Positions 1-5,854 of a DNA stretch of 13,156 bases are shown piece after piece. The translations under genes were made by a program, and so were the position numbers. The stretch's first letter is position 1. The number at the start of each line of letters is the position of its first letter. The notes below the pieces were generated by a model that was not told the origin of the DNA, did no database searches, and saw only the letters and a program-made list of their open reading frames with translations. This DNA comes from Burkholderiales bacterium (GTDB lineage Bacteria; Pseudomonadota; Gammaproteobacteria; Burkholderiales; SG8-39): positions 1 to 13,156 of the forward strand of contig JADGRR010000033.1 in the NCBI GenBank assembly GCA_017880745.1, read 5' to 3'.

Positions 1-611
1 TTGAGGAATTGCTGGCGCACGTCGCCCGCGTAGGCGAGCCGGTCGAACAGGTCGATGACGCTCAGATTGCCCGCGGTGAGCACGAAGCGGCGGCTGTCCA
101 CCGATCCGGCGAGTTGCATCGGTGTGGATTCCACGGGGCTCGACTCTCCACCCAGCCCCCAGGTTTGCCGCAGGAAGAGCCGCGATTGGTAAAGGGTCGG
201 TGTGACCGTTCCGTTTTTTTCCAACTCGCCGTTCTGGATGGAACCCGCGAGGCCGCGCAGCCCCGACAGCGGCAGTTCGGAAATGATTTCAGGGGCGAAG
301 TAGAGTTCTCCTCCCTGCCACGCCCGCCATCCAAAGAACCCCGTCACGGTCGTCGTAAAACTGCGCTCCTTGTCGGGCAGGAGCGAGTTCGGCGTGCCGT
401 TCAGGTTCGTGTAAGCCGCGGGAAACGCGTGCTTGCGCTGCCAGATATAAGTCGCCTGAAAGTAGGCGTTCGCCGACTCCGCGCCGGGCGCAGCCGCGTC
501 CGCTGCGGAAGAAAGCGTCCGCAGTTCCTCGGCCCGCGCCCCCGGCACAAGCATGAACAGCGCCAATCCCAGCGCAAACACCCGGCGATACTGCAATACG
601 AACTGGCGCAT
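1..611 (-). CDS. carbohydrate-selective porin (OprB-type), 5' part, runs off left edge
   Basis: I translated the minus strand from the ATG at 611 and found an uninterrupted frame of 203 codons to the left edge, so the C-terminal part is missing. Residues 1-27 look like a Sec signal peptide: a basic N-terminus, a hydrophobic core (FALGLALFMLVPG) and an ARA cleavage site before EE. The mature part resembles the N-terminal half of beta-proteobacterial carbohydrate porins. It has an AYFQATYIWQRK start, a WQGGELYFAPE segment, RLFLRQTWGLGGE, then QLAGSVDSRRFVLTAGNLSVIDLFD. Proteins of this family form outer-membrane beta-barrels that let small sugars or other solutes diffuse in. The start is supported by an AAGGA Shine-Dalgarno sequence at 619-623, seven bases upstream. 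The family assignment comes from remembered sequence patterns; substrate unknown. A general OprB/OprD-like porin is the alternative. Confidence 0.8.
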   Translation of the reverse strand, partial: MRQFVLQYRRVFALGLALFMLVPGARAEELRTLSSAADAAAPGAESANAYFQATYIWQRKHAFPAAYTNLNGTPNSLLPDKERSFTTTVTGFFGWRAWQGGELYFAPEIISELPLSGLRGLAGSIQNGELEKNGTVTPTLYQSRLFLRQTWGLGGESSPVESTPMQLAGSVDSRRFVLTAGNLSVIDLFDRLAYAGDVRQQFL

Positions 612-900
612 CACGTCATCCTTCAATGTTCGAACCCAAGAAGTGCGCGAGCGCATTGCTGCTGCAAGGAGTATTGCCCGATGCGCACCGTCTCGTCCAT
701 GCCGGCGAGACAGTGGCACGTACCGAACTGCTTGAAGACCTGCGGCCTTGTCGCGCCGCTATGCTGCCGCCTGAGGGCGGGACCACCTAAAAACACACAT
801 CAAGGGGAATCTCCCGACGATGAGTTGGGGCGCAAAATAATCCCATCCGAATCCGAAGTCAAATGAATATTGGATTGCGCCGCTATTTACAGACAATGGG
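612..900. other. intergenic region between dehydrogenase end and porin start
   Basis: No credible gene is seen here. The dehydrogenase ends at 901 with no obvious terminator after it. The region holds a candidate minus-strand promoter (834-862) for the porin and therefore a predicted leader of about 215 bases. Within that leader are two small inverted repeats. One has CCGCC (767-771) and GGCGG (776-780) around a four-base loop. The other has GTCTCG (690-695) and CGAGAC (706-711) around ten bases. A third, weaker pairing, GCGCAT with ATGCGC, is possible near the porin start. I recognise no known riboswitch in it. Confidence 0.5.
834..862 (-). promoter_or_regulatory. candidate sigma-70 promoter for the porin gene
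   Basis: On the minus strand a -35-like TTGACT (857-862) is separated by 17 bases from a -10-like TATTTT (834-839). The -35 box matches consensus at five of six positions and the -10 box at four of six. A start near 826 would leave an untranslated leader of roughly 215 bases before the porin ATG at 611. This is pattern matching only. Confidence 0.4.
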
Positions 901-2007
901 CTAGAACACGATCACGCCGCGCGCATTGCGCCCCGCTTCAAGATCGGCAAACGCCTGCGCCGCCTCGTCGATGCGGTAGGTGCGGGTAATGAGTTCGTCG
1001 AGCTTGAGTTTCTTCGCCTGGTACAGCGCGATCAGCCGCGGGAAATCCTCGCGCGGGCGCGCCGAGCCGTAATAGCTGCCGGTCAGGGTCTTTTCCTCGA
1101 AGGTGATCGAGGCCGTCTTCAGCGAAGTGTTGTCGTCGCCGCGCGCCACGCCCACCACCAAGGCGGTGCCGCCCTTGCGCACGGCGCGAAAGGCCTGCTC
1201 CACCATCTTGCCCAGCCCGATGCACTCGAAGGCGTAGTCGGCTCCGCCGCCAGTGAGCTTCTTCACCGCCTTGACCAGGTTTTCCTCCTTGCCCGCATTG
1301 ATCGTGTGCGTGGCGCCGAACTGCTTCGCCAGCTCGAGCTTGTGCTCGGCCATGTCCACCGCGACGATGATGCCGGCGCCGGCGATGGCGCAGCCCTGGA
1401 TCACGTTCAGCCCGACGCCGCCGGCGCCGATCACCAGCGCGCTGGACCCCGGCTCGACCTTGGCCGTATTGAACACTGCGCCGACCCCGGTCATCACGCC
1501 GCAACTGATCAGCGCCGCCTGCGCGAGCGGCATGCCGGGCGCGATTTTGACCACATTGTTCACGTGCAAGGTAGCGTATTCGGCCATCACGCCGCAGGCG
1601 GAGAAAATATTCAGCGGTGCGCCTTTCGCGTCGCGCGTGCGCAGGCTGCCGTCGGGCAGCGAGATGATCGCCTTGGCGCCGACATCGCACAGATGCGGGC
1701 GGCCGGTCACGCAATAGCGGCATTTGCCGCACATGTTGACGAAGGAGCTGATCACCGTATCGCCGACGGCGAACTCGGTCACGCCTTCGCCGACCTCGAC
1801 CACGGTGCCCGCGCCTTCATGGCCGAGGATCAGCGGCAGCGGCATGCCGATGGTGCCGTTGACCGCCGACAGATCGCTGTGGCAAACGCCGCAGGCGCCC
1901 AGTTTGACCATCACTTCGTCGCGGTGCGGCGATTCGACCTCGATCTGTTCCACCACTACCGGCACGTTGTTCTGGCGGCAGATGACCGCTTTTGCCTTGC
2001 GTCCCAT
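901..2007 (-). CDS. zinc-dependent, NAD-type alcohol dehydrogenase (MDR superfamily)
   Basis: This is a 368-residue medium-chain dehydrogenase, predicted to oxidise an alcohol to an aldehyde or ketone in the cytoplasm. Catalytic zinc ligands are visible as Cys42 (in GVCHSD), His63-Glu64 (GHE) and Cys169 (SCGVMTG). The structural zinc is bound by Cys93, Cys96, Cys99 and Cys107. The Rossmann fold carries GAGGVG at 194-199, and Asp218 at the end of the second strand (VAVD) favours NAD over NADP. An open frame continues upstream to an ATG at 2103. I chose the ATG at 2007 because GGGGAG at 2013-2018 lies five bases before it and the protein then begins like its family (GRKAKAVICR). A good promoter at 2041-2070 also lies inside the longer version. 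It is transcribed divergently from the TRAP binding-protein gene. The substrate cannot be read from the sequence; it belongs to the broad class III-like group. Confidence 0.9.
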   Translation of the reverse strand: MGRKAKAVICRQNNVPVVVEQIEVESPHRDEVMVKLGACGVCHSDLSAVNGTIGMPLPLILGHEGAGTVVEVGEGVTEFAVGDTVISSFVNMCGKCRYCVTGRPHLCDVGAKAIISLPDGSLRTRDAKGAPLNIFSACGVMAEYATLHVNNVVKIAPGMPLAQAALISCGVMTGVGAVFNTAKVEPGSSALVIGAGGVGLNVIQGCAIAGAGIIVAVDMAEHKLELAKQFGATHTINAGKEENLVKAVKKLTGGGADYAFECIGLGKMVEQAFRAVRKGGTALVVGVARGDDNTSLKTASITFEEKTLTGSYYGSARPREDFPRLIALYQAKKLKLDELITRTYRIDEAAQAFADLEAGRNARGVIVF

Positions 2008-2040
2008 GCTGACTCCCCGATTGGGTTTGCGATGGCAAGC

Positions 2041-2070
2041 ATTATGCAACCCGGAACGCGGAATTGCCAA
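2041..2070 (-). promoter_or_regulatory. candidate sigma-70 promoter for the alcohol dehydrogenase
   Basis: The minus strand reads TTGGCA (2065-2070) as -35 and CATAAT (2041-2046) as -10, each one mismatch from consensus, with an 18-base spacer. The predicted start near 2034 gives a short leader of about 27 bases that includes the GGGGAG ribosome-binding site. The promoter supports the start codon at 2007. Confidence 0.5.
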
Positions 2071-2143
2071 ACCGCTCGGCGCATGCTTGCACGAGGCCTG
2101 CATTCATACCAGGCCGCCGCGGACCGCGGCCGCAATCGAATCC

Positions 2144-2171
2144 GGTCCGGACCAGCGCAAGCTGGCGGACC
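2144..2171. repeat. bulged hairpin with GCAA tetraloop
   Basis: GGTCCG (2144-2149) pairs with CGGACC (2166-2171), and CCAGC (2152-2156) pairs with GCTGG (2161-2165). The loop is GCAA (2157-2160), with a two-base bulge GA (2150-2151) on the 5' side. That makes 11 base pairs capped, in plus-strand RNA, by a GNRA-type tetraloop. It lies upstream of the predicted plus-strand -10 box, so it would be in a transcript only if a second start lies further upstream. Otherwise it may be an operator. Confidence 0.45.
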
Positions 2172-2199
2172 TCGAGCGGGCCGGGGATGGATATAGCCG

Positions 2200-2220
2200 T
2201 TTGCCGGGTTATCGGGCAAA
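2200..2220. promoter_or_regulatory. inverted repeat, possible operator
   Basis: TTTGCC (2200-2205) and GGCAAA (2215-2220) form a perfect six-base inverted repeat around nine bases. The 15-base centre-to-centre spacing is within the range bound by dimeric regulators. It lies about 50 bases upstream of the candidate -10 box of the TRAP binding-protein gene, a place where an activator could act. I cannot assign a regulator family. Confidence 0.3.
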
Positions 2221-2269
2221 ATAGACGGGTTGCTGCTCCGGCGCGACCTGCCTAACGGTGGCATCGGTC

Positions 2270-2275
2270 TACAAT
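2270..2275 (+). promoter_or_regulatory. candidate -10 box for TRAP binding-protein gene
   Basis: TACAAT differs from TATAAT at one position and lies 35 bases before the GTG start. No good -35 box is found at 16-18 bases, which would be compatible with an activator-dependent promoter. Evidence is weak. Confidence 0.3.
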
Positions 2276-2309
2276 AAGCAATCCGATTCAACCAAATGAG
2301 GAGATCACT

Positions 2310-3443
2310 GTGGAACGTCGTTCCTTTCTTAAAAAAGCAGGCGTCGGCCTGGCTGCAGGTGTAGCCGCCGCGCCAGGACTGTCGCAAGCCCAAGCCCCGG
2401 CCCCAAGCGCTGGTATGCCCACGATCACCTGGCGCATGCCGTCGAGCTTCCCGAAGAGCCTGGATACGCTCTACGGCGGCGCCGAGTTCGTTTGCAAGCG
2501 GGTTGCCGAGATCACCGACGGCAAGTTTCAGATCCGCCCCTTCGCCGCCGGCGAAATCGTCCCCGCGCTGCAGGTGCTCGATGCGGTGCAGAACGGCACG
2601 GTCGAAATCGGACAGACCGCCATGTACTACTACATCGGCAAGGATCCCGCGCTCGCGCTGGCCTGCGCCGTTCCATTCGGCATGAACACGCGCCAGATGA
2701 ACGCCTGGTGGTATTACGGCGGCGGCGACGACGCCTGCGCGCCAATGTTCAAGGATTACGGCGTCGTCGCGATCCCCGCGGGCAGCACCGGCACCCAGAT
2801 GGGCGGCTGGTACCGCAAGGAACTCAAGAGCGTCGCCGACCTGAAGGGCCTGAAGTTCCGCATCGCCGGCCTCGCCGGCGGGGCGCTGGCCAAGCTCGGC
2901 GTCGTGGCGCAACAGATCGGCGGCGGCGACATCTATCCCGCACTGGAGAAAGGCACGATCGACGCGGCCGAGTGGGTGGGCCCGTATGACGACGAGAAGC
3001 TCGGTTTCAACAAGGTGGCGAAGTATTACTACTATCCGGCCTGGTGGGAAGGCGGGCCGATGGTGCACGTCCTCGTCAACGAGAAAAAATGGAAAGAACT
3101 GCCCAAATCCTATCAGGCCGCGCTGGAAGCGGCCTGCGGCGAAGCCAACGTGCGCATGCCGGCCCAGTACGACATGAAAAACCCCGCGGCGCTGAAGCGG
3201 CTGGTCGCTGGCGGCACCCAGCTACGGCCGTTTCCCAAGTCGATCATGGAGGCGAGCGAAAAGGCGGTGTACGAGCTTTACGCCGAACTGGCGGAGAAAA
3301 GCCCGCACTGGAAGCGCATTTATCCGCTGTGGAAGAAGTTCCGGGATGAGGAATTCCTCTGGTTCCGGATCGCTGAAGACACGTACGACAACTTCGTCTT
3401 CAGCTCCAAGATCGGCCAGGAAAAGCCTGCGGGAAAGAAGTAG
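2310..3443 (+). CDS. TRAP transporter solute-binding protein, TakP-like (DctP family), Tat-exported
   Basis: This 377-residue periplasmic receptor binds a carboxylate and delivers it to the DctQM membrane complex. The N-terminus MERRSFLKKAG is a twin-arginine signal (RRxFLK), followed by a hydrophobic alanine/glycine stretch and a likely cleavage after AQA near residue 28. The mature protein closely resembles TakP, the 2-oxo acid receptor of Rhodobacter. It shares SSFPKSLDTLYGGAE (45-59), TQMGGW (162-167), FRIAGLAG (183-190), GGGDIYPALEKGTID (204-218), EWVGPYDDEK (221-230) and YYYYPAWWEGGP. Gln163, Arg184, Glu221 and Trp222 sit where TakP binds its substrate and cation. The start is GTG, with GAGGAG at 2298-2303 six bases before it. 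The gene is alone on its strand, ends in a hairpin pair and converges on dctQM, its presumed partners. The exact substrate is inferred, and lactate or other carboxylates are possible. Confidence 0.92.
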   Translation: MERRSFLKKAGVGLAAGVAAAPGLSQAQAPAPSAGMPTITWRMPSSFPKSLDTLYGGAEFVCKRVAEITDGKFQIRPFAAGEIVPALQVLDAVQNGTVEIGQTAMYYYIGKDPALALACAVPFGMNTRQMNAWWYYGGGDDACAPMFKDYGVVAIPAGSTGTQMGGWYRKELKSVADLKGLKFRIAGLAGGALAKLGVVAQQIGGGDIYPALEKGTIDAAEWVGPYDDEKLGFNKVAKYYYYPAWWEGGPMVHVLVNEKKWKELPKSYQAALEAACGEANVRMPAQYDMKNPAALKRLVAGGTQLRPFPKSIMEASEKAVYELYAELAEKSPHWKRIYPLWKKFRDEEFLWFRIAEDTYDNFVFSSKIGQEKPAGKK

Positions 3444-3463
3444 AGCTGTTTCGCGGAACAGCT
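3444..3463. repeat. small hairpin directly after the TRAP binding-protein stop codon
   Basis: AGCTGTT (3444-3450) and AACAGCT (3457-3463) form a perfect seven-base stem around a six-base loop, starting one base after the stop codon. No T-run follows. It may protect the 3' end of the message or form a composite termination signal with the stronger hairpin 11 bases further on. Confidence 0.45.
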
Positions 3464-3474
3464 GCGTCAGTAAA

Positions 3475-3498
3475 CAAACCCCGCTCCGGCGGGGTTTG
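3475..3498. terminator. bidirectional intrinsic terminator between convergent dctP and dctM
   Basis: CAAACCCCGC (3475-3484) and GCGGGGTTTG (3489-3498) form a perfect ten-base-pair stem with a four-base loop (TCCG). The stem is GC-rich at its apex and A/T-rich at its base on both sides, the usual form of a bidirectional terminator. It lies 31 bases after the plus-strand stop (3443) and 30 bases beyond the minus-strand stop of dctM (3529), so it can end both transcripts. On the minus strand the stem runs into GTTTGTTTA. Confidence 0.85.
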
Positions 3499-3528
3499 TC
3501 GTTTCTGGGAACGCTGCAGGCGCGATCG

Positions 3529-5109
3529 CTAGCGACCCTTGAGCTCCTTCGCGATGTCTGCCGCCTCCTTATCCTCTGCGCTCATGCCACTGCTGTCAGC
3601 ACTGGCTTTGGCAGCACCGGCTTTGGCGTCGCCCGGCGCCGCGCCAGGCGTCTCCTCGCCGCTCGGCGGCGAATTAGCGTCGGGCTCGTCGTAGTCCGTC
3701 TTCGGCACCTGGAACTCGATCTTCGAGGCATCGGGCGCTTTGTCCAGGTTCCCGGTCACGAGGCGCGGGAACGTGATCACCAGCCCTACCATGATGATCT
3801 GGATGATCACGAACGGCACCGCGCCCCAGTAGATCTGGCCGGTGGTGACCGGCGCCGTGAGCTTGCCCGTTGCGCGGTCGACGTAGTCCCTGGCCGGGGC
3901 GACGCTGCGCAGGTAGAACAGTGCAAAACCGAACGGCGGGTGCATGAACGAGGTCTGCATGTTCACCCCGAGCAGGACGCCGAACCAGATGAGATCGATG
4001 CCGAGCTTGTCCGCGACCGGCGCCAGCAGCGGCACGATGATGAATGCCAGCTCGAAGAAATCGAGAAAGAACGCAAGTACGAAGGTGAGAATGTTCACCA
4101 CGATCAGAAAACCGAGCTGGCCGCCCGGCAGGCCGATGAGCAGGTGCTCGACCCAGAGATCGCCGTCGACGCTGCGGAACACCAGGCTGAACACCGTCGA
4201 GCCCACCAGGATGAAAATGACGAAGGAGGTGAGCTTCGCGGTCGAGTTCATCGCCTGCCTGAGCAGCGACCAGGAGAGCCGGCCGTTTATCAAAGCCAGA
4301 ATCAGCGCGCCCGTCGCCCCCATCGCCCCGCCTTCGGTCGGCGTCGCCACGCCGAGGAAAATGGTTCCGAGCACGAGGAAGATCAAGGCGAGCGGCGGAA
4401 CGAGCACGAAAATCACACGCCGCAGCAGCTTCATCCCGCGCAGCGTCCGCGCCTCCGGCGGCAGCGCCGGCGCGGCCTGCGGGTACAGTATCGTCACGCC
4501 GAAGACGAACAAGGCATACAGTCCGGTGAGGATGAAGCCCGGTATGAACGCCCCCTGATACATGTCGCCGACAGACTTGCCGAGCTGGTCGGCGAGCACG
4601 ATCAGCACCAGCGACGGCGGGATGATCTGCGCCAGGGTTCCGGAGGCGGCGATCACGCCCGAGGCGAGGCGCCGGTCGTAGCCGTAGCGCAGCATGATCG
4701 GCAGCGAGATGAGGCCCATCGAAATCACCGAAGCGGCCACGACGCCGGTGGTCGCCGCGAGCAGCGCGCCGACGAAAATCACCGCATAGGCCAGGCCGCC
4801 GCGTATCGGCCCGAACAACTGGCCGATGGTGTCGAGCAGGTCCTCGGCCATGCCGCTGCGCTCGAGGATCAGGCCCATCAGCGTGAAGAACGGCACCGCC
4901 AGCAGGGTGTCGTTTGCCATGATGCCGAAGATGCGCTCCGGCAGCGCCTGCAGCAGCACCGGCGTCAGCAACCCCAGCTCGATGCCGATGAAACCGAAAA
5001 ACAGGCCGTTCGCGGCGAGCGAGAACGCAACCGGAAAGCCGAGCAGCAGGAAGAAAACCAGCGCCGCAAACATCAGCGGTGCCATATTGGCGATCAGGAA
5101 AGCGGTCAT
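3529..5109 (-). CDS. dctM: TRAP transporter large membrane subunit (DctM family)
   Basis: This 526-residue integral membrane protein forms the sodium-coupled transport channel of a TRAP importer. Hydrophobic helices run from about residue 5 to 450. Family signatures include GTLAQIIPPSLVLIVLAD (157-174), FLGVATPTEGGAMGATGAL (251-269) and a C-terminal block GVNMQTSFMHPPFGFALFYLR (381-401). The start is the ATG at 5109, which overlaps the stop of dctQ as ATGA. An open frame continues to 5346, but that extension lies inside dctQ in another frame and reads as arginine-rich nonsense. After the last helix the protein has a hydrophilic tail of about 75 residues (452-526), rich in Ala, Asp, Glu, Lys, Gly and Pro, longer than I expect for a standard DctM. 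Its partner receptor is most likely the convergent TakP-like protein at 2310-3443. Confidence 0.93.
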   Translation of the reverse strand: MTAFLIANMAPLMFAALVFFLLLGFPVAFSLAANGLFFGFIGIELGLLTPVLLQALPERIFGIMANDTLLAVPFFTLMGLILERSGMAEDLLDTIGQLFGPIRGGLAYAVIFVGALLAATTGVVAASVISMGLISLPIMLRYGYDRRLASGVIAASGTLAQIIPPSLVLIVLADQLGKSVGDMYQGAFIPGFILTGLYALFVFGVTILYPQAAPALPPEARTLRGMKLLRRVIFVLVPPLALIFLVLGTIFLGVATPTEGGAMGATGALILALINGRLSWSLLRQAMNSTAKLTSFVIFILVGSTVFSLVFRSVDGDLWVEHLLIGLPGGQLGFLIVVNILTFVLAFFLDFFELAFIIVPLLAPVADKLGIDLIWFGVLLGVNMQTSFMHPPFGFALFYLRSVAPARDYVDRATGKLTAPVTTGQIYWGAVPFVIIQIIMVGLVITFPRLVTGNLDKAPDASKIEFQVPKTDYDEPDANSPPSGEETPGAAPGDAKAGAAKASADSSGMSAEDKEAADIAKELKGR

Positions 5110-5675
5110 TTCACCGCCTCGTCGGCAAGTATCTCGAGCGCCGGATCCTGGTGTTTCTCGAGCGCGTCCGGGATCAAGCCCAGCAGAAACGCGATGCGCT
5201 TGATCAGTTCGGACACGCCCTGCAGCGCGAGCAGGAAAAAGCCGACCGGGATGAACAGCTTCGCCGGCCAGCGTATCAGGCCGCCAGTGTTGCCGGACAT
5301 CTCGTTGTGCACGTAGGCGTCGACGAATATCGGCCAGGACAGCCACATGATGATGAGCGCCATCGGCAGCAGGAAGAACAGGAGGCCGAACACATCGATC
5401 CAGCTCTGCGCGCGCCGCGACAAACGGCCGGCGAGCACATCGATGCGGATGTGCTCGTTATGCAGCAGGGTGTACCCGGCGCACAGCAGGAACACCGCGC
5501 CGAACAGGTACCACTGCAACTCGAGCCAGGCATTGGAGCTGATGCTGAAGGTGTAGCGCATCATGGCGTTGACCGAACTAACCAGCACGGCAGCCAGCAC
5601 CAGCCAATAGATGACGCGGCCGATGCGATCGTTAAGCGCATCGATCAAACCGGAGAAGCGGAGCAGAAGTTTCAC
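5106..5675 (-). CDS. dctQ: TRAP transporter small membrane subunit (DctQ family)
   Basis: This is a 189-residue protein with four predicted membrane helices (about 21-38, 54-72, 94-114 and 138-160), the usual size and topology of DctQ. Typical family features are NAMMRYTFSISSNAWLELQWYLFG (in two parts: residues 36-49 and 50-59), HNEHIRIDV (72-80) and a WPAKLFIPVGFFLLALQG last helix. DctQ holds the large subunit and the substrate-loaded receptor together in the inner membrane. The start codon is GTG at 5675, preceded about seven bases upstream by an AGAGGGG Shine-Dalgarno sequence. It is the first gene of a two-gene operon with dctM (ATGA overlap) and has its own candidate promoter at 5748-5775. 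Confidence 0.92.
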   Translation of the reverse strand: MKLLLRFSGLIDALNDRIGRVIYWLVLAAVLVSSVNAMMRYTFSISSNAWLELQWYLFGAVFLLCAGYTLLHNEHIRIDVLAGRLSRRAQSWIDVFGLLFFLLPMALIIMWLSWPIFVDAYVHNEMSGNTGGLIRWPAKLFIPVGFFLLALQGVSELIKRIAFLLGLIPDALEKHQDPALEILADEAVK

Positions 5676-5718
5676 GGGTTCCCCTCTTTATCAGCCAAGA
5701 ACGTCAAGCCGCATTGGT

Positions 5719-5741
5719 GCCGTGGCTTTCCAGGCCACGGC
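5719..5741 (-). repeat. hairpin at the predicted 5' end of the dctQM transcript
   Basis: GCCGTGGC (5719-5726) and GCCACGGC (5734-5741) form a perfect eight-base-pair stem with a seven-base loop. It begins where transcription from the TATAAT box at 5748-5753 should start. It could therefore be a 5' stabilising stem on the dctQM message. For read-through from pmbA it could act as a weak terminator, though no T-run follows on the minus strand. Confidence 0.5.
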
Positions 5742-5747
5742 GAGGGG

Positions 5748-5775
5748 ATTATAGGAGATTTTTCTCCATTGCCAG
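5748..5775 (-). promoter_or_regulatory. candidate sigma-70 promoter of dctQM
   Basis: The minus strand carries a perfect -10 TATAAT (5748-5753) and a -35-like CTGGCA (5770-5775, four of six matches) with a 16-base spacer. Inside the spacer, GGAGA (5754-5758) and TCTCC (5763-5767) form an inverted repeat around TTTT. The predicted start near 5741 leaves a leader of about 65 bases before the GTG of dctQ. This suggests dctQM is transcribed independently of pmbA. Confidence 0.55.
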
Positions 5776-5829
5776 CATGGAATTATCCGGATATCCCCGA
5801 CGCCCGCCAGGTGGTGCCGCCGCCCGATA

Positions 5830-5850
5830 GCCCGCCAGCCTGATGCGGGC
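5830..5850 (-). terminator. weak hairpin after pmbA
   Basis: GCCCGC (5830-5835) and GCGGGC (5845-5850) form a six-base stem around nine bases, four bases beyond the stop codon of pmbA. It is GC-rich but has no T-run, so termination is uncertain. Confidence 0.3.
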
Positions 5851-5854
5851 CCGA

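Larger units (their letters stand above)
2008..2309. promoter_or_regulatory. divergent control region between alcohol dehydrogenase and TRAP binding-protein genes
   Basis: These 302 bases contain no convincing gene. They hold a candidate minus-strand promoter for the dehydrogenase (2041-2070), a hairpin with a GCAA tetraloop (2144-2171), an inverted repeat (2200-2220) and a weak plus-strand -10 box (2270-2275). Close to the hairpin, around 2118-2132, lie two CCGCGG palindromes separated by one base. The density of symmetrical sequence fits a regulator-binding region serving both genes, but no regulator gene is present in the window. Confidence 0.55.

Noticed and set aside
9..866. Long plus-strand open frame of 285 codons over the left end
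   Set aside because: It is antisense to the porin frame, which has a signal peptide, a ribosome-binding site and family motifs. The plus-strand product is Arg/His-rich with no recognisable domain.
2008..2103. Upstream in-frame ATG for the alcohol dehydrogenase, adding 32 residues
   Set aside because: The extension contains a good promoter and lacks similarity to the family; the ATG at 2007 has a well-placed GGGGAG.
1956..3068. Minus-strand open frame of 370 codons spanning the divergent region and the TRAP receptor
   Set aside because: It overlaps two well-supported genes and the promoters between them, and its product has no family resemblance.
3346..5316. Plus-strand open frame of 656 codons across the dctM region
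   Set aside because: It is the mirror of dctM on the opposite strand; its product is dominated by Arg, His, Glu and Gln, as expected for antisense of a GC-rich membrane-protein gene. The shared terminator at 3475-3498 also lies within it.
5110..5346. Upstream in-frame extension of dctM
   Set aside because: It lies within dctQ in another frame; the ATGA overlap at 5106-5109 and the family N-terminus give a clear start.
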